A DNA stretch of 10,565 nucleotides from Methanobacteriota archaeon (GTDB taxonomy: Archaea > Thermoplasmatota > Thermoplasmata > RBG-16-68-12), in the NCBI GenBank assembly GCA_005878415.1, contig VBMM01000114.1:1-10565 (forward strand), written 5' to 3'. Both the position numbers and the translations under genes were made by a program. Shown here piece by piece: positions 1-6,567 of this stretch (its first letter is position 1; every line of letters starts with the position of its first letter). The notes below the pieces were generated by a model that was given only the letters and a program-made list of their open reading frames with translations, did no database searches and was not told the DNA's origin.

Positions 1-905
1 AGAAGCGTGGCTACGTGCAGCCGGGCCCCTTCACCCCGGAGGTCGTCCTCGAGCATCCCTCCGCGGTCACGGAGTTGCATCGGGAGTTCCTCGACGCGGG
101 GGCGGAGGTCCTCCAGTCCCTCGCCTTCTATGCGAGCAAGGAGAAGCTCGCGACGACGGGATACGCGGACCGCGTGGCGGACATCAACCGCGCTGCGGTG
201 CGCCTGGCCCGCGATGTCGCCGGAGAGAGAGCGCTGGTTGCCGCGAACCTGAGCCTGACGTGGATGTACGATCCGAAGGATGCGTCGTCGGCCGAGAAGG
301 TGGGGCGTCTCTTCGACGAGCAGCTGGAGGCCCAGCTCACCGAGGCTCCCGATTTCGTCATCGCGGAGACGTTCTCGTGGCTCGGGGAGGCGTTGGTGGC
401 CGCCGAGCGCGTCGAGAAGACGGGCCTGCCGTCGATGGTGACGATGTCGTTCGACAAGAATCCGGTGTCGTACGATGGGCACACGCCCGCGGAATGCGCC
501 CGCGCGCTGCGCGACGCCGGCGCGGATATCGTCGGCGTGAATTGCCTGCGGAATCCGATGCTCATGCTCCCGATCGCACGGGAGATGCGGGACGCCGTCA
601 CGGGGTTCGTGGCGACGCAGCCGACGGCGTACCGCACGCCTCCCGGGATCCCGGACTTCACCGCGACGAAAGAGTTCCCGTACGAGACGGAGACGCTCGT
701 CCTGTCGAGGCGGGCGATGGGCGCCTATGCGGCCGAGGCCAAGGGGATCGGGATCAACTACATCGGCTCGTGCTGCGGCTCCGTGCCGATCCACGTGCGG
801 GAGATGGCGCGCGCCATCGGGAAGGCGCCGCCGGACCGTGCGTGGCGGGTGGACTACGGGAAGCCGATGTCCGCCTACGAGTTCTACAAGCACGACGCGG
901 CCTGA
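1..905 (+). CDS. Homocysteine S-methyltransferase family protein, BHMT-like (5' end outside window)
   Basis: This zinc-dependent methyltransferase would transfer a methyl group, in the BHMT branch from betaine, to homocysteine to make methionine in the cytoplasm. The frame is open from base 3, reading KRGY then a GTG at 15 and QPGPFTPE. That matches the start region of the BHMT family, so the true start lies upstream of the window and the GTG at 15 is probably internal. The fold's zinc-binding pattern is complete: a lone Cys in GVNCLRNP (codon 543-545) and the Cys pair in GSCCGS near the C-terminus. Other family-like stretches are LHREFLDAGAEVLQ, FVIAETF and PTAYRTP. The visible part is about 300 residues, close to a full-length single-domain enzyme. 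The methyl donor cannot be read from sequence. The gene ends 42 bases before a 20-bp palindrome and converges with the protease gene. Confidence 0.85.
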   Translation, partial: KRGYVQPGPFTPEVVLEHPSAVTELHREFLDAGAEVLQSLAFYASKEKLATTGYADRVADINRAAVRLARDVAGERALVAANLSLTWMYDPKDASSAEKVGRLFDEQLEAQLTEAPDFVIAETFSWLGEALVAAERVEKTGLPSMVTMSFDKNPVSYDGHTPAECARALRDAGADIVGVNCLRNPMLMLPIAREMRDAVTGFVATQPTAYRTPPGIPDFTATKEFPYETETLVLSRRAMGAYAAEAKGIGINYIGSCCGSVPIHVREMARAIGKAPPDRAWRVDYGKPMSAYEFYKHDAA

Positions 906-947
906 CGGGAGGGCCGCCGGCGGACGTCCCGGGCGGCAGGGGAGGAT

Positions 948-967
948 GTACCTCTACTTAGAGGTAC
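948..967. repeat. 20-bp palindrome, copy 1 (inverted relative to copy 2 at 5141-5160)
   Basis: The sequence GTACCTCTACTTAGAGGTAC is a perfect inverted repeat apart from the two central bases. Its 18-base core (949-966) recurs exactly, as the reverse complement, at 5142-5159. It lies in the gap between the convergent BHMT-like and protease genes, 43 bases after the former's stop. As RNA it could form an 8-bp stem with a 4-base loop, but no T-tract follows on either strand, so it is a poor terminator candidate. A regulator-binding site or a dispersed intergenic repeat is more likely. The function is not known. Confidence 0.7.
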
Positions 968-1019
968 GAACCGGACGAACCGACCGACACGGATCGCGGG
1001 CCCTGGGGCTCCGGACGCC

Positions 1020-2810
1020 TCATCGGAACGGATGCCCGCAGAAGAAGCAGAACAGGTTGTCCACGTTCACGGAGGTCCCGCAGTTCGGGCAACGCTTCTT
1101 CGTCCCCGCCGAGAACGTCGGCGCCGCGGGGGTGGCCGGCGGGGTCGCAGGGCTCGCAGGCCGCACGAACTCGACCGGGGGCGGTGCGCTCGCCGGGCGA
1201 GGTTGCACGGGAGGAGGGGCCGGGGGCGGAGCGGGCGGCGGTTGGGTCGGAGGGACCGCCTGGACGTAGTAGCTGGGCGGATACATCGTCCGCGCCGGGT
1301 ACGCCGCGCGGCGCGCCCTCGCGGCCCGGCGCTGCGGGATGAACGCGACGACCGCTGCCAGCGCGAGGATGAACAGCGCCAGGTACAGGAGGTTCGACGC
1401 GAGGAGCTGGTACAGCACGAAGAGGAAGTCGGGGAGGGGGGAGGCGTTCACGACGCACGTCCCTCCCGGCCCCGCGCATTGCGAGGTGTACGTCGTCCCG
1501 TTGACCGTCGCGATGACCTTGAAGTACAGCGCGCCCGCGCCCGAAGGCATGGAGAGGCCGCCCGCCGCGTACGACTGCTGTGTCTGTCCCGCCTGCACCG
1601 AGGTCGTGTTCCCGAGGGCGCTCGGGGACGCCCCCCAGACGACGTGCGTGTCGGACACGCCCAGCCCCGCGGGTCCGAGGATCCGCCACGTGATCCCGAA
1701 CACCGAGCTGGTCGACACGGAGGTCGGGTAGGAGGTGAGGGAGATGAACGGCTGGCTCAGCGCGTTGATCGCGTTCCAGACGTTCACGACGCCCCAGCCG
1801 TAGTTCGTGTTGTAGCCGGAGCCGCTCGGCTGGACCGCCGTGCTGTTCAGGATGTTCCACAGATCGACGTTCGTCAGGTTCCGGTCGACGGACAGGAGGA
1901 GCGCCGCGGCGCCGCTCACGAACGGCGCGGAGAACGACGTCCCTCGCAGGTATTGAATACCGGTCCCGTCGAGCGTGAGGATGCGGTCCCCCGGGGCGGA
2001 CAGGTCCAGGCCCGGGCCGTAGTTCGAGAAGGAGGCCCGCTGGCCCGTCTCATCGATCGCGGCGACGGAGACGACGTTCGGCAGCCGGGCGGGATAGTCG
2101 AGGGTCCCGCTGCCCGCGTTGCCCGCCGCCGCGACGATCAGCGCGCCCTTGGACCATGCGTAGTTGATCGCGAGCTCGATGTCCGTCGGCCCGCCGAACG
2201 TCTCGTTCGTCCCTAGGGAGAGGTTGATGATCTTGGCCCCGTGGTCCGCGGCCCAGCGGATCGCCTCGGAGGTGTTGAAGGAGGACCCTTGGCCGTTCGA
2301 CCCGAGGGCGCGGACCGGCATGACGCTGACCTGGGCCGTGCCCGCGATCCATTGCCCGTTGTCGGTGACGGCGGCGATCACGCCCGAGACCCCGGTGCCG
2401 TGGTACACGCCGGAGGGGTCCGTCTCCGTCGGATTCGTGTCGCCGTCGACGAAGTCGTATCCGTGCGTCCCGTCGGCTTGGTTCGTCCACACGTTCGCCT
2501 GCAGGTCCGGATGCGTCCAGACGACGCCCGTGTCGACGACGGCCACGATGACGCTCCGGGAACCGAGGGTCACGTCCCACGCCTGGGGTGCGCCGATCTG
2601 CCGAAGCCCCCATTCGTCGACGTAGAAGGGGTCGTTCGGCCGGAACTCCGGATGGAGGACGAAGCCCGAGACGACAGGGGGCGGCCGCTCGGCGGCCGCG
2701 GCGGAGACGCCCGGCATGAAAGAGGCGAGGAGCGCGAGGACCGCCGCGACCGCGACGACCCGGCGTCCGGTGGAGGAGCGAGCGGGAGGCAACAACGGGG
2801 GAGACCTCAC
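1020..2810 (-). CDS. Membrane-anchored subtilisin-like (S8) serine protease with C-terminal zinc ribbon
   Basis: This 596-residue protein is predicted to be an exported serine protease held in the membrane. A signal peptide spans about 1-40 (RR, hydrophobic core, then VSAAAA). The S8 catalytic domain covers about 60-350 with the full set of motifs: Asp93 in VVDTGV, His137 in HGTGVSG, oxyanion Asn231 in AAAGN and Ser292 in GTSFSAP. No inhibitory I9-type propeptide is visible; only about 20 residues separate the signal peptide from the catalytic domain. A beta-rich region (about 355-455) carries Cys445 and Cys452, a possible disulfide. A hydrophobic segment (about 461-490) is followed by an Arg-rich stretch, so the tail should be cytoplasmic. 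The tail is Pro/Ala-rich and ends in a zinc ribbon with Cys574, Cys577, Cys588 and Cys591. The start is GTG at 2810, with a TATA-like CTTTATG about 45 bases upstream on this strand. The substrate is unknown. Confidence 0.9.
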   Translation of the reverse strand: MRSPPLLPPARSSTGRRVVAVAAVLALLASFMPGVSAAAAERPPPVVSGFVLHPEFRPNDPFYVDEWGLRQIGAPQAWDVTLGSRSVIVAVVDTGVVWTHPDLQANVWTNQADGTHGYDFVDGDTNPTETDPSGVYHGTGVSGVIAAVTDNGQWIAGTAQVSVMPVRALGSNGQGSSFNTSEAIRWAADHGAKIINLSLGTNETFGGPTDIELAINYAWSKGALIVAAAGNAGSGTLDYPARLPNVVSVAAIDETGQRASFSNYGPGLDLSAPGDRILTLDGTGIQYLRGTSFSAPFVSGAAALLLSVDRNLTNVDLWNILNSTAVQPSGSGYNTNYGWGVVNVWNAINALSQPFISLTSYPTSVSTSSVFGITWRILGPAGLGVSDTHVVWGASPSALGNTTSVQAGQTQQSYAAGGLSMPSGAGALYFKVIATVNGTTYTSQCAGPGGTCVVNASPLPDFLFVLYQLLASNLLYLALFILALAAVVAFIPQRRAARARRAAYPARTMYPPSYYVQAVPPTQPPPAPPPAPPPVQPRPASAPPPVEFVRPASPATPPATPAAPTFSAGTKKRCPNCGTSVNVDNLFCFFCGHPFR

Positions 2811-2850
2811 CGAAAGAGGATTTCAAACGCGCATATGAAACACAGCCCGA

Positions 2851-2858
2851 CATAAAGC
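2851..2858 (-). promoter_or_regulatory. TATA-like box for the protease gene
   Basis: Read on the minus strand this is GCTTTATG, the only AT-rich box suitably placed before the GTG start at 2810. The distance would give a leader of roughly 20 bases. A palindrome at 2863-2879 lies directly upstream, as expected for a regulator site near the TFB-recognition region. The assignment rests on position and composition only. Confidence 0.4.
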
Positions 2859-2862
2859 TACG

Positions 2863-2879
2863 CCCGTGATTGTCACGGG
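2863..2879. promoter_or_regulatory. Operator-like inverted repeat upstream of the protease promoter
   Basis: CCCGTGA TTG TCACGGG has perfect 7-base arms around a 3-base spacer. It sits 4 bases upstream of the TATA-like box of the protease gene and 84 bases after the stop of the metallo-hydrolase gene on the same strand. It could be a binding site for a dimeric regulator of the protease, or a hairpin at the 3' end of the metallo-hydrolase transcript. No T-tract follows it, which favours the first reading. Confidence 0.4.
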
Positions 2880-2963
2880 TTGACATCTCTGCGCGCGCCC
2901 TCCCGTGGACGGACGCGGCGTGGACGTCGCGGCCGTCCGCCGATTGGAACCTCGCGGCCGCCG

Positions 2964-3593
2964 CTACAGCCGCTTCGCCAGCTCCGCGAACTTCGCGCTC
3001 GCATCGCCCTTGATCGGCTCGCCGTGACCGAAGATCGCGTTGTCGAAGTGGAGCGCGGCGAGCTTCTTGATCGACTGGCGGTGTTGCTTCGGGTCGATGT
3101 TGTAGCGGTCGTCCATCGGTCGCAGTCCGGACTCGTTGTTGGCGGCGTCGCCGGCAATGAGCAGCGAACGGGTCTCGTCCAGGAGCGACATGCTCCCGCG
3201 CGTGTGACCCGGCGTGAAGATCACCCGCAGGCCATCGTACATCTGGCCGTCGTCCAGGCTGACGTCCACGGGAGTCGGGGTGTGCCGCTGAGGCCCCGGC
3301 GGGCCATCCCACATCTTCTTGCGGGAGATGAAGTCCGCCTCGATGCGGTGCGCCGCCACCTTCGCGGGAGAGTCTTTCTTGATTGACGCGAGGCCGCCCA
3401 CGTGGTCCGGATGCGTGTGCGTGATGAAGATTGTGGAGAGGTCCTTCGGTTTCATCTTGACTTTCGCGAGGTAGTCGAGGATCTTGCCGCCGTCCGCGTC
3501 CGACGAGGTGTCGACGAGCACGAGCCGATCATCGACGACGAGGGTCGTCGTCGCATACGTCTCGATCACGTGCACGCCTTTCAGGAATTCCAT
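2964..3593 (-). CDS. Metallo-beta-lactamase-fold hydrolase (glyoxalase II-like)
   Basis: This 209-residue cytoplasmic protein is predicted to bind two metal ions and hydrolyse a thioester, lactone or similar bond; the substrate cannot be told from sequence. All ligands of the fold are visible: His59, His61, Asp63 and His64 in HTHPDHVGG, His130 in TPGHTRG, Asp149 in AGDA, and His190 in FGHGEP near the C-terminus. There is no signal peptide and no extra domain. The ATG at 3593 is preferred over one at 3629 in the same frame. The family fold begins right after it (MEFLKGVHVIE), a GGTGGGG stretch precedes it, and the 3629 ATG falls within an AT-rich GAATATG that suits the TATA box. The gene is divergent from the M20 peptidase gene with about 118 bases between the starts. 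Confidence 0.88.
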   Translation of the reverse strand: MEFLKGVHVIETYATTTLVVDDRLVLVDTSSDADGGKILDYLAKVKMKPKDLSTIFITHTHPDHVGGLASIKKDSPAKVAAHRIEADFISRKKMWDGPPGPQRHTPTPVDVSLDDGQMYDGLRVIFTPGHTRGSMSLLDETRSLLIAGDAANNESGLRPMDDRYNIDPKQHRQSIKKLAALHFDNAIFGHGEPIKGDASAKFAELAKRL

Positions 3594-3624
3594 GGCCCCA
3601 CCGCGAGGCCGACGACCTTCCTCG

Positions 3625-3631
3625 GACATAT
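3625..3631 (-). promoter_or_regulatory. Possible TATA-like box for the metallo-hydrolase gene
   Basis: The minus-strand heptamer GAATATG lies about 35 bases before the ATG at 3593, a distance that suits an archaeal TATA box with a leader of a few bases. The surrounding sequence is otherwise very GC-rich. The call is positional only. Confidence 0.3.
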
Positions 3632-3679
3632 TCCTTTCGCGCGCCGGGGGGACATCACACCACGCCGGACGCGCGGAGT

Positions 3680-3688
3680 TCTTATGGG
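3680..3688 (+). promoter_or_regulatory. TATA-like box for the M20 peptidase gene (leaderless start)
   Basis: The TTCTTATGG stretch is centred about 27 bases before the GTG at 3712. This spacing would put the transcription start at or next to the start codon, giving a leaderless mRNA. It is one reason for choosing 3712 as the start. Confidence 0.45.
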
Positions 3689-3711
3689 ATGCTCACCTTC
3701 CGGGCCGCGGT

Positions 3712-5073
3712 GTGAGTTTGGCCCTCACGGATGTGCTGGCCCGCGTCGAGACCGACGCGCCCAAGGCCCTCGAGACGCTGAAAGAATACGTTCGATTTCC
3801 GACGATCTCGGCGCACAAGCGCGCGCAGCCGGAGACGGCCGCGTTCGTCCGGCGTCTCCTGGCGGAGAACGGGTTCGAGGTCCGCGAATACCCGACCGAC
3901 GGCGGGCCGAACGTGGTGTACGGCGAGATGATCGTCGACGAGCGCAAGCCGACCCTGCTCATGTACCAGCACTACGACGTCCAACCGGTGGATCCGCTGA
4001 ACGAGTGGAAGCGGGACCCGTTCGACGCGGCCATCGAGGACGGCAAGTTCTGGGGCCGCGGGTGCGCCGACACGAAGGGCAACCTGATGATCCAGATCCT
4101 CGCGGTCCAGGCGTGGCGGGCGGTCGAGGGCCGGCCGCCGATCAACCTGAAGGTCGTCGTCGAGGGGGAGGAGGAGGTCGGCAGCCCGCACTTCGCGTCG
4201 TTCGTGCACGCGAACAAGGAGATCCTCCACGCGGACGGCGCGACGATCGAGGGCGGCGACCACCTGCACGAAGGCACGCCGAAGATCGAGCTCGGGTGCA
4301 AGGGCATCCTGTACGTCGAGATGATGAGCCGCACGGCGAAGGTGGACCAGCACTCCTCGTACGCGGCGATCGCGCCGAACCCGGCGTGGCGGCTGATCCA
4401 GGCGCTCACGACGCTCCGGGATCCGAACGGCCGGATCAAAGTCCGCGGATGGTACGAGGACGCACGCCGACCAACCGCCCGCGAGCTGCGCTACCTGAAG
4501 GCGAGCCGCTTCGAGTCCCAGGCGCTGAAGGACTTCTGGGGCGTCTCGGAGTTCGTCGGTGACGGGGGCAACTTCGACGTCCTGCGCCGCCTCATCTACT
4601 CGCCGACGTGCACAATCTGCGGGTTCGTGAGCGGGTACATCGAGGAGGGGACGAAGACGGTGAACCCGGCCGTGGCCAAGGCGAAGATCGACTTCCGGCT
4701 CGTGCCGAACATGAAGCAGGAGCGGCAGCTCGGGAAGCTCCGGGAACACCTGACGTCGAAAGGCTTCGGGGATATCGAGCTCTCGCCGGCGAAGGAAGCG
4801 CTCGAGGCCGCGTCGATCTCGATGAGCGCGCGCGTCGTCAAGGCGGCGATCAAGGGCTCCGTGGACGCCTACGGCCGGGAGCCGGAGGTCTGGCCCTGGT
4901 CCGCCGGCGCATCCACGCACGGGTTCTTCAACGAGGTCGTCGGCGTGCCCTCGATCTCTGGTCCCGGCGTCTCCTACGACGGATCGAACCTCCACGCGCC
5001 GAACGAGCACTTCCGCATCGCGGACTTCATCGGCGGCGCGAAGCACATGGCGGCGATGATCGGCCGGTTCTGA
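3712..5073 (+). CDS. M20-family metallopeptidase (dipeptidase/carboxypeptidase-like)
   Basis: This 453-residue cytoplasmic enzyme is expected to cleave dipeptides or N-acylated amino acids using two metal ions. Metal-site and catalytic residues sit in family order: His87 and Asp89 in HYDVQP, bridging Asp120 in GCADTKG, general base Glu154 and ligand Glu155 in EGEEEVGS, and His428 in NLHAPNE near the C-terminus. The inserted lid/dimerisation domain is present at about 190-310, including HSSYAAIAPNPAW. The GTG at 3712 is preferred. Family-like sequence begins there (MSLALTDVLARVE), a TATA-like box is 27 bases upstream, and the in-frame extension back to 3484 is low-quality sequence overlapping the divergent gene. 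Specificity within M20 is not determinable. The gene is followed by a 217-base gap carrying a palindrome shared with position 948. Confidence 0.9.
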   Translation: MSLALTDVLARVETDAPKALETLKEYVRFPTISAHKRAQPETAAFVRRLLAENGFEVREYPTDGGPNVVYGEMIVDERKPTLLMYQHYDVQPVDPLNEWKRDPFDAAIEDGKFWGRGCADTKGNLMIQILAVQAWRAVEGRPPINLKVVVEGEEEVGSPHFASFVHANKEILHADGATIEGGDHLHEGTPKIELGCKGILYVEMMSRTAKVDQHSSYAAIAPNPAWRLIQALTTLRDPNGRIKVRGWYEDARRPTARELRYLKASRFESQALKDFWGVSEFVGDGGNFDVLRRLIYSPTCTICGFVSGYIEEGTKTVNPAVAKAKIDFRLVPNMKQERQLGKLREHLTSKGFGDIELSPAKEALEAASISMSARVVKAAIKGSVDAYGREPEVWPWSAGASTHGFFNEVVGVPSISGPGVSYDGSNLHAPNEHFRIADFIGGAKHMAAMIGRF

Positions 5074-5140
5074 CGGTGACGACGACACCTGGCGCGTTCG
5101 GTTGCACCTCTGGAGCTCGAGCGGTTCCGTGCCTCGGGTC

Positions 5141-5160
5141 ATACCTCTAAGTAGAGGTAT
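5141..5160. repeat. 20-bp palindrome, copy 2 (inverted relative to copy 1 at 948-967)
   Basis: ATACCTCTAAGTAGAGGTAT matches copy 1 on the opposite strand over an 18-base core (5142-5159), including the asymmetric two central bases. The outermost base pair differs but is compensated (A/T here, G/C in copy 1), so the palindrome is kept. It lies 67 bases after the M20 peptidase stop and 130 bases before the small secreted protein start, again with no T-tract. It may be a regulator-binding site or a dispersed repeat. Confidence 0.7.
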
Positions 5161-5290
5161 GCGCAAGGATGGCGAGAGGCCCGACGGTCTGCGGACACGC
5201 GTGCCACTCCGGGAGATTTGGGTGGGACTCGGGTGGAATCTTGAGAAACCAGGAACCCGCCAAAATCCCTTCCCTCCCAGGGAGATGCGC

Positions 5291-5689
5291 ATGTTGATCA
5301 AGCGTTTGAGTCTCGTCGGGCTTGCGTTTGTGACCTTCGTTGCCTTGATGCCTCCGGCCGCCGCGGACCGCCCGGGCTTCGTTTTCCCCGACATCTGTTG
5401 TTACTACAACGGCGACGTCGTGAGGACGGTCGTGCCGCCGGCCGCGTTCCCCAACGAAGGGCGGGACAACTTCTACGTGGTTTCGGGCCAGACGATCTTT
5501 GGCGTCGTGGGCGTCGCCCCGGGTGCGCCGGGTTACCACGGCGGTCACTGGAAGTTCCATCTCGTGACGTGGAACGTAGACGCCTACTCGCTGACGTCGG
5601 AGGCGGCCATCCTCACCGCGGCAGCGACGGGGGATGTGACGATTACGAGGAACGCCGCGAACGACTTCCTTTGCCCGATCCAGTTCTAG
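5291..5689 (+). CDS. Small secreted protein of unknown function
   Basis: This 132-residue protein is predicted to be exported. It starts with a Lys/Arg-containing N-terminus, a hydrophobic core (about 6-20) and a likely cleavage site after PPAAA, near residue 25. The mature part of about 107 residues has Cys36-Cys37 near its start and Cys128 near its end, which could form a disulfide. It is rich in beta-forming residues and aromatics, including YHGGHWKFHLVTWNV. I do not recognise a named family. The ATG at 5291 is chosen because AGGGAG sits 6 bases before it; an in-frame ATG at 5285 is also possible, and the frame stays open upstream to 5102. It stands alone between the M20 peptidase and the regulator gene, with no clear promoter box seen. 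Confidence 0.7.
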   Translation: MLIKRLSLVGLAFVTFVALMPPAAADRPGFVFPDICCYYNGDVVRTVVPPAAFPNEGRDNFYVVSGQTIFGVVGVAPGAPGYHGGHWKFHLVTWNVDAYSLTSEAAILTAAATGDVTITRNAANDFLCPIQF

Positions 5690-5796
5690 GGGCCCTCGGG
5701 TCACGTCACGATCTCCCCGAGCTCCGTGTCGTATGTGCTGAGCCCGCTCTTCGCCCCCTAGGCTCGATGCGGGCCCCTTCCCCATTTTGAAGTCGC

Positions 5797-5803
5797 TATT
5801 TAT
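5797..5803 (+). promoter_or_regulatory. TATA-like box for the winged-helix regulator gene
   Basis: The TATTTAT box stands out in GC-rich sequence and lies about 33 bases before the GTG at 5833. This predicts transcription starting only a few bases before the start codon. It is one of the clearest TATA-like boxes in the window. Confidence 0.55.
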
Positions 5804-5832
5804 GGACCTGTCCCGTTGCCGCCTCGAGGTCC

Positions 5833-6144
5833 GTGAGCGCCGCGCTCCGTCAGCTCCTATGGTACCTGATCGCCGGCACCCGCGGCGGGATGAACCGCGC
5901 CCGGATCATCGAGGCACTCCGCGAGCGCCCGTACAACGCGAACCAGCTCGCGGAAGCGCTGGGCCTCGACTACCGCACGATCCGCCACCACCTCGACCTC
6001 CTCCAGAAGAACGGCCTCATCACGCGGCCGACCGGGGACGCCTACGCCGCCCCGTACTTCCTGTCGCCGTACCTCGAAGGGAACTACGCGACCTTCGAGG
6101 CGATCCGGGAGAAGATGAATCCTCCAGGAAGGCGATTCGGGTGA
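5833..6144 (+). CDS. Winged-helix (ArsR-like) transcriptional regulator
   Basis: This 103-residue protein is a single winged-helix DNA-binding domain, probably acting as a dimer. The recognition region runs from about 36 to 63: NANQLAEALGLDYRTIRHHL and then LLQKNGLI, the usual helix-turn-helix followed by the wing. No metal-binding Cys cluster or ligand domain is present, so the signal it responds to is unknown. The start is GTG at 5833, placed by the TATA-like box 33 bases upstream. It precedes a small membrane protein gene by 45 bases with no promoter box seen between them, so the two are probably co-transcribed and may work together. Similar regulator/small-membrane-protein pairs occur in other archaea, from general knowledge. 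Confidence 0.82.
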   Translation: MSAALRQLLWYLIAGTRGGMNRARIIEALRERPYNANQLAEALGLDYRTIRHHLDLLQKNGLITRPTGDAYAAPYFLSPYLEGNYATFEAIREKMNPPGRRFG

Positions 6145-6189
6145 GATTGTGAGATACGTCCATGTTCGTCGGGTGAATCGGGTGGGTGG

Positions 6190-6477
6190 ATGACCAGCGT
6201 CCTGATGATTGGCAGCCTTGCCGTCGGCACGGCGAACGCCGTGTTAGCGGCGATCCTGCTCCTCGTCTATCGCGGCGTGTACGCGCGGACGAAGGCTCCG
6301 TTCAGCCTCGCCCTCCTCCTTTTCGCGGCGGCGTTCCTCGCCCAGAACCTGCTCATGGTGTATTCGCTCGGCACGATGATGGACCTGGTCCCGGGCGGCT
6401 TGGATCCTTATCTCCTCGGCATCGGGGCGCTTGAGGCCATCGGCCTCGGCGCGATGCTGTGGACCGCCACGCGCTAG
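6190..6477 (+). CDS. Small three-helix membrane protein of unknown function
   Basis: This 95-residue protein is almost entirely hydrophobic, with three predicted membrane helices at about 3-27, 38-60 and 72-92. Positive residues between helices 1 and 2 (YRGVYARTK) suggest that this loop is cytoplasmic. There are no catalytic or metal-binding motifs. The ATG at 6190 is preceded by a G-rich GGGTGGGTGG that may serve as a ribosome-binding site. It resembles in size and layout the short membrane proteins encoded beside winged-helix regulators in haloarchaea, but I cannot confirm homology. It could act as a membrane partner of the regulator encoded just upstream. Confidence 0.7.
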   Translation: MTSVLMIGSLAVGTANAVLAAILLLVYRGVYARTKAPFSLALLLFAAAFLAQNLLMVYSLGTMMDLVPGGLDPYLLGIGALEAIGLGAMLWTATR

Positions 6478-6494
6478 CCCGCGGGCCCATTTTT
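6477..6494 (+). terminator. Possible T-tract terminator after the small membrane protein
   Basis: A GC palindrome (GCCCGCGGGC, 6477-6486) begins at the last base of the stop codon and is followed by five T residues (6490-6494). Archaeal termination depends mainly on T-rich tracts, so this is plausible, but the tract is short and the palindrome has no proper loop. Confidence 0.3.
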
Positions 6495-6524
6495 GCGCCT
6501 TCCGAGGGCCTTCCCGGCCAACCC

Positions 6525-6531
6525 TTTTATT
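6525..6531 (+). promoter_or_regulatory. TATA-like box for the slipin-NfeD operon
   Basis: TTTTATT lies about 40 bases before the slipin ATG at 6568, giving a predicted leader of roughly 13 bases, enough to include the G-rich stretch before the ATG. It is the only AT-rich element in this gap. Confidence 0.5.
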
Positions 6532-6567
6532 CGCGGAGCGCGCGTTGTCCGTCGGGAGCGTGGCGGC

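Noticed and set aside
1032..2216. A long plus-strand open frame opposite the subtilisin-like protease gene.
   Set aside because: The composition is dominated by Arg and Gly with no domain, while the minus strand has the full S8 motif set.
3594..3629. An upstream ATG (3629) extending the metallo-hydrolase by 12 residues.
   Set aside because: The extension is not family-like, and the region looks like the promoter box for the ATG at 3593. It cannot be fully excluded.
3484..3711. An ATG at 3484 extending the M20 peptidase by 76 residues.
   Set aside because: The extension overlaps the divergent metallo-hydrolase gene and is low-complexity Ser/Thr/Arg sequence. The GTG at 3712 has a well-placed TATA-like box.
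948..5160. The two palindromes as part of a CRISPR array or as transposon ends.
   Set aside because: There are only two copies, 4.2 kb apart, with no regular spacers. No transposase or flanking target duplication is visible, and flanking bases beyond the palindrome show little similarity.
3682..5394. A long open frame (570 codons) on the minus strand, opposite the M20 peptidase gene.
   Set aside because: It is Arg/Val/Asp-rich with no recognisable domain, and the opposite strand encodes a complete M20 enzyme with all motifs. Long antisense frames are expected in GC-rich coding DNA.
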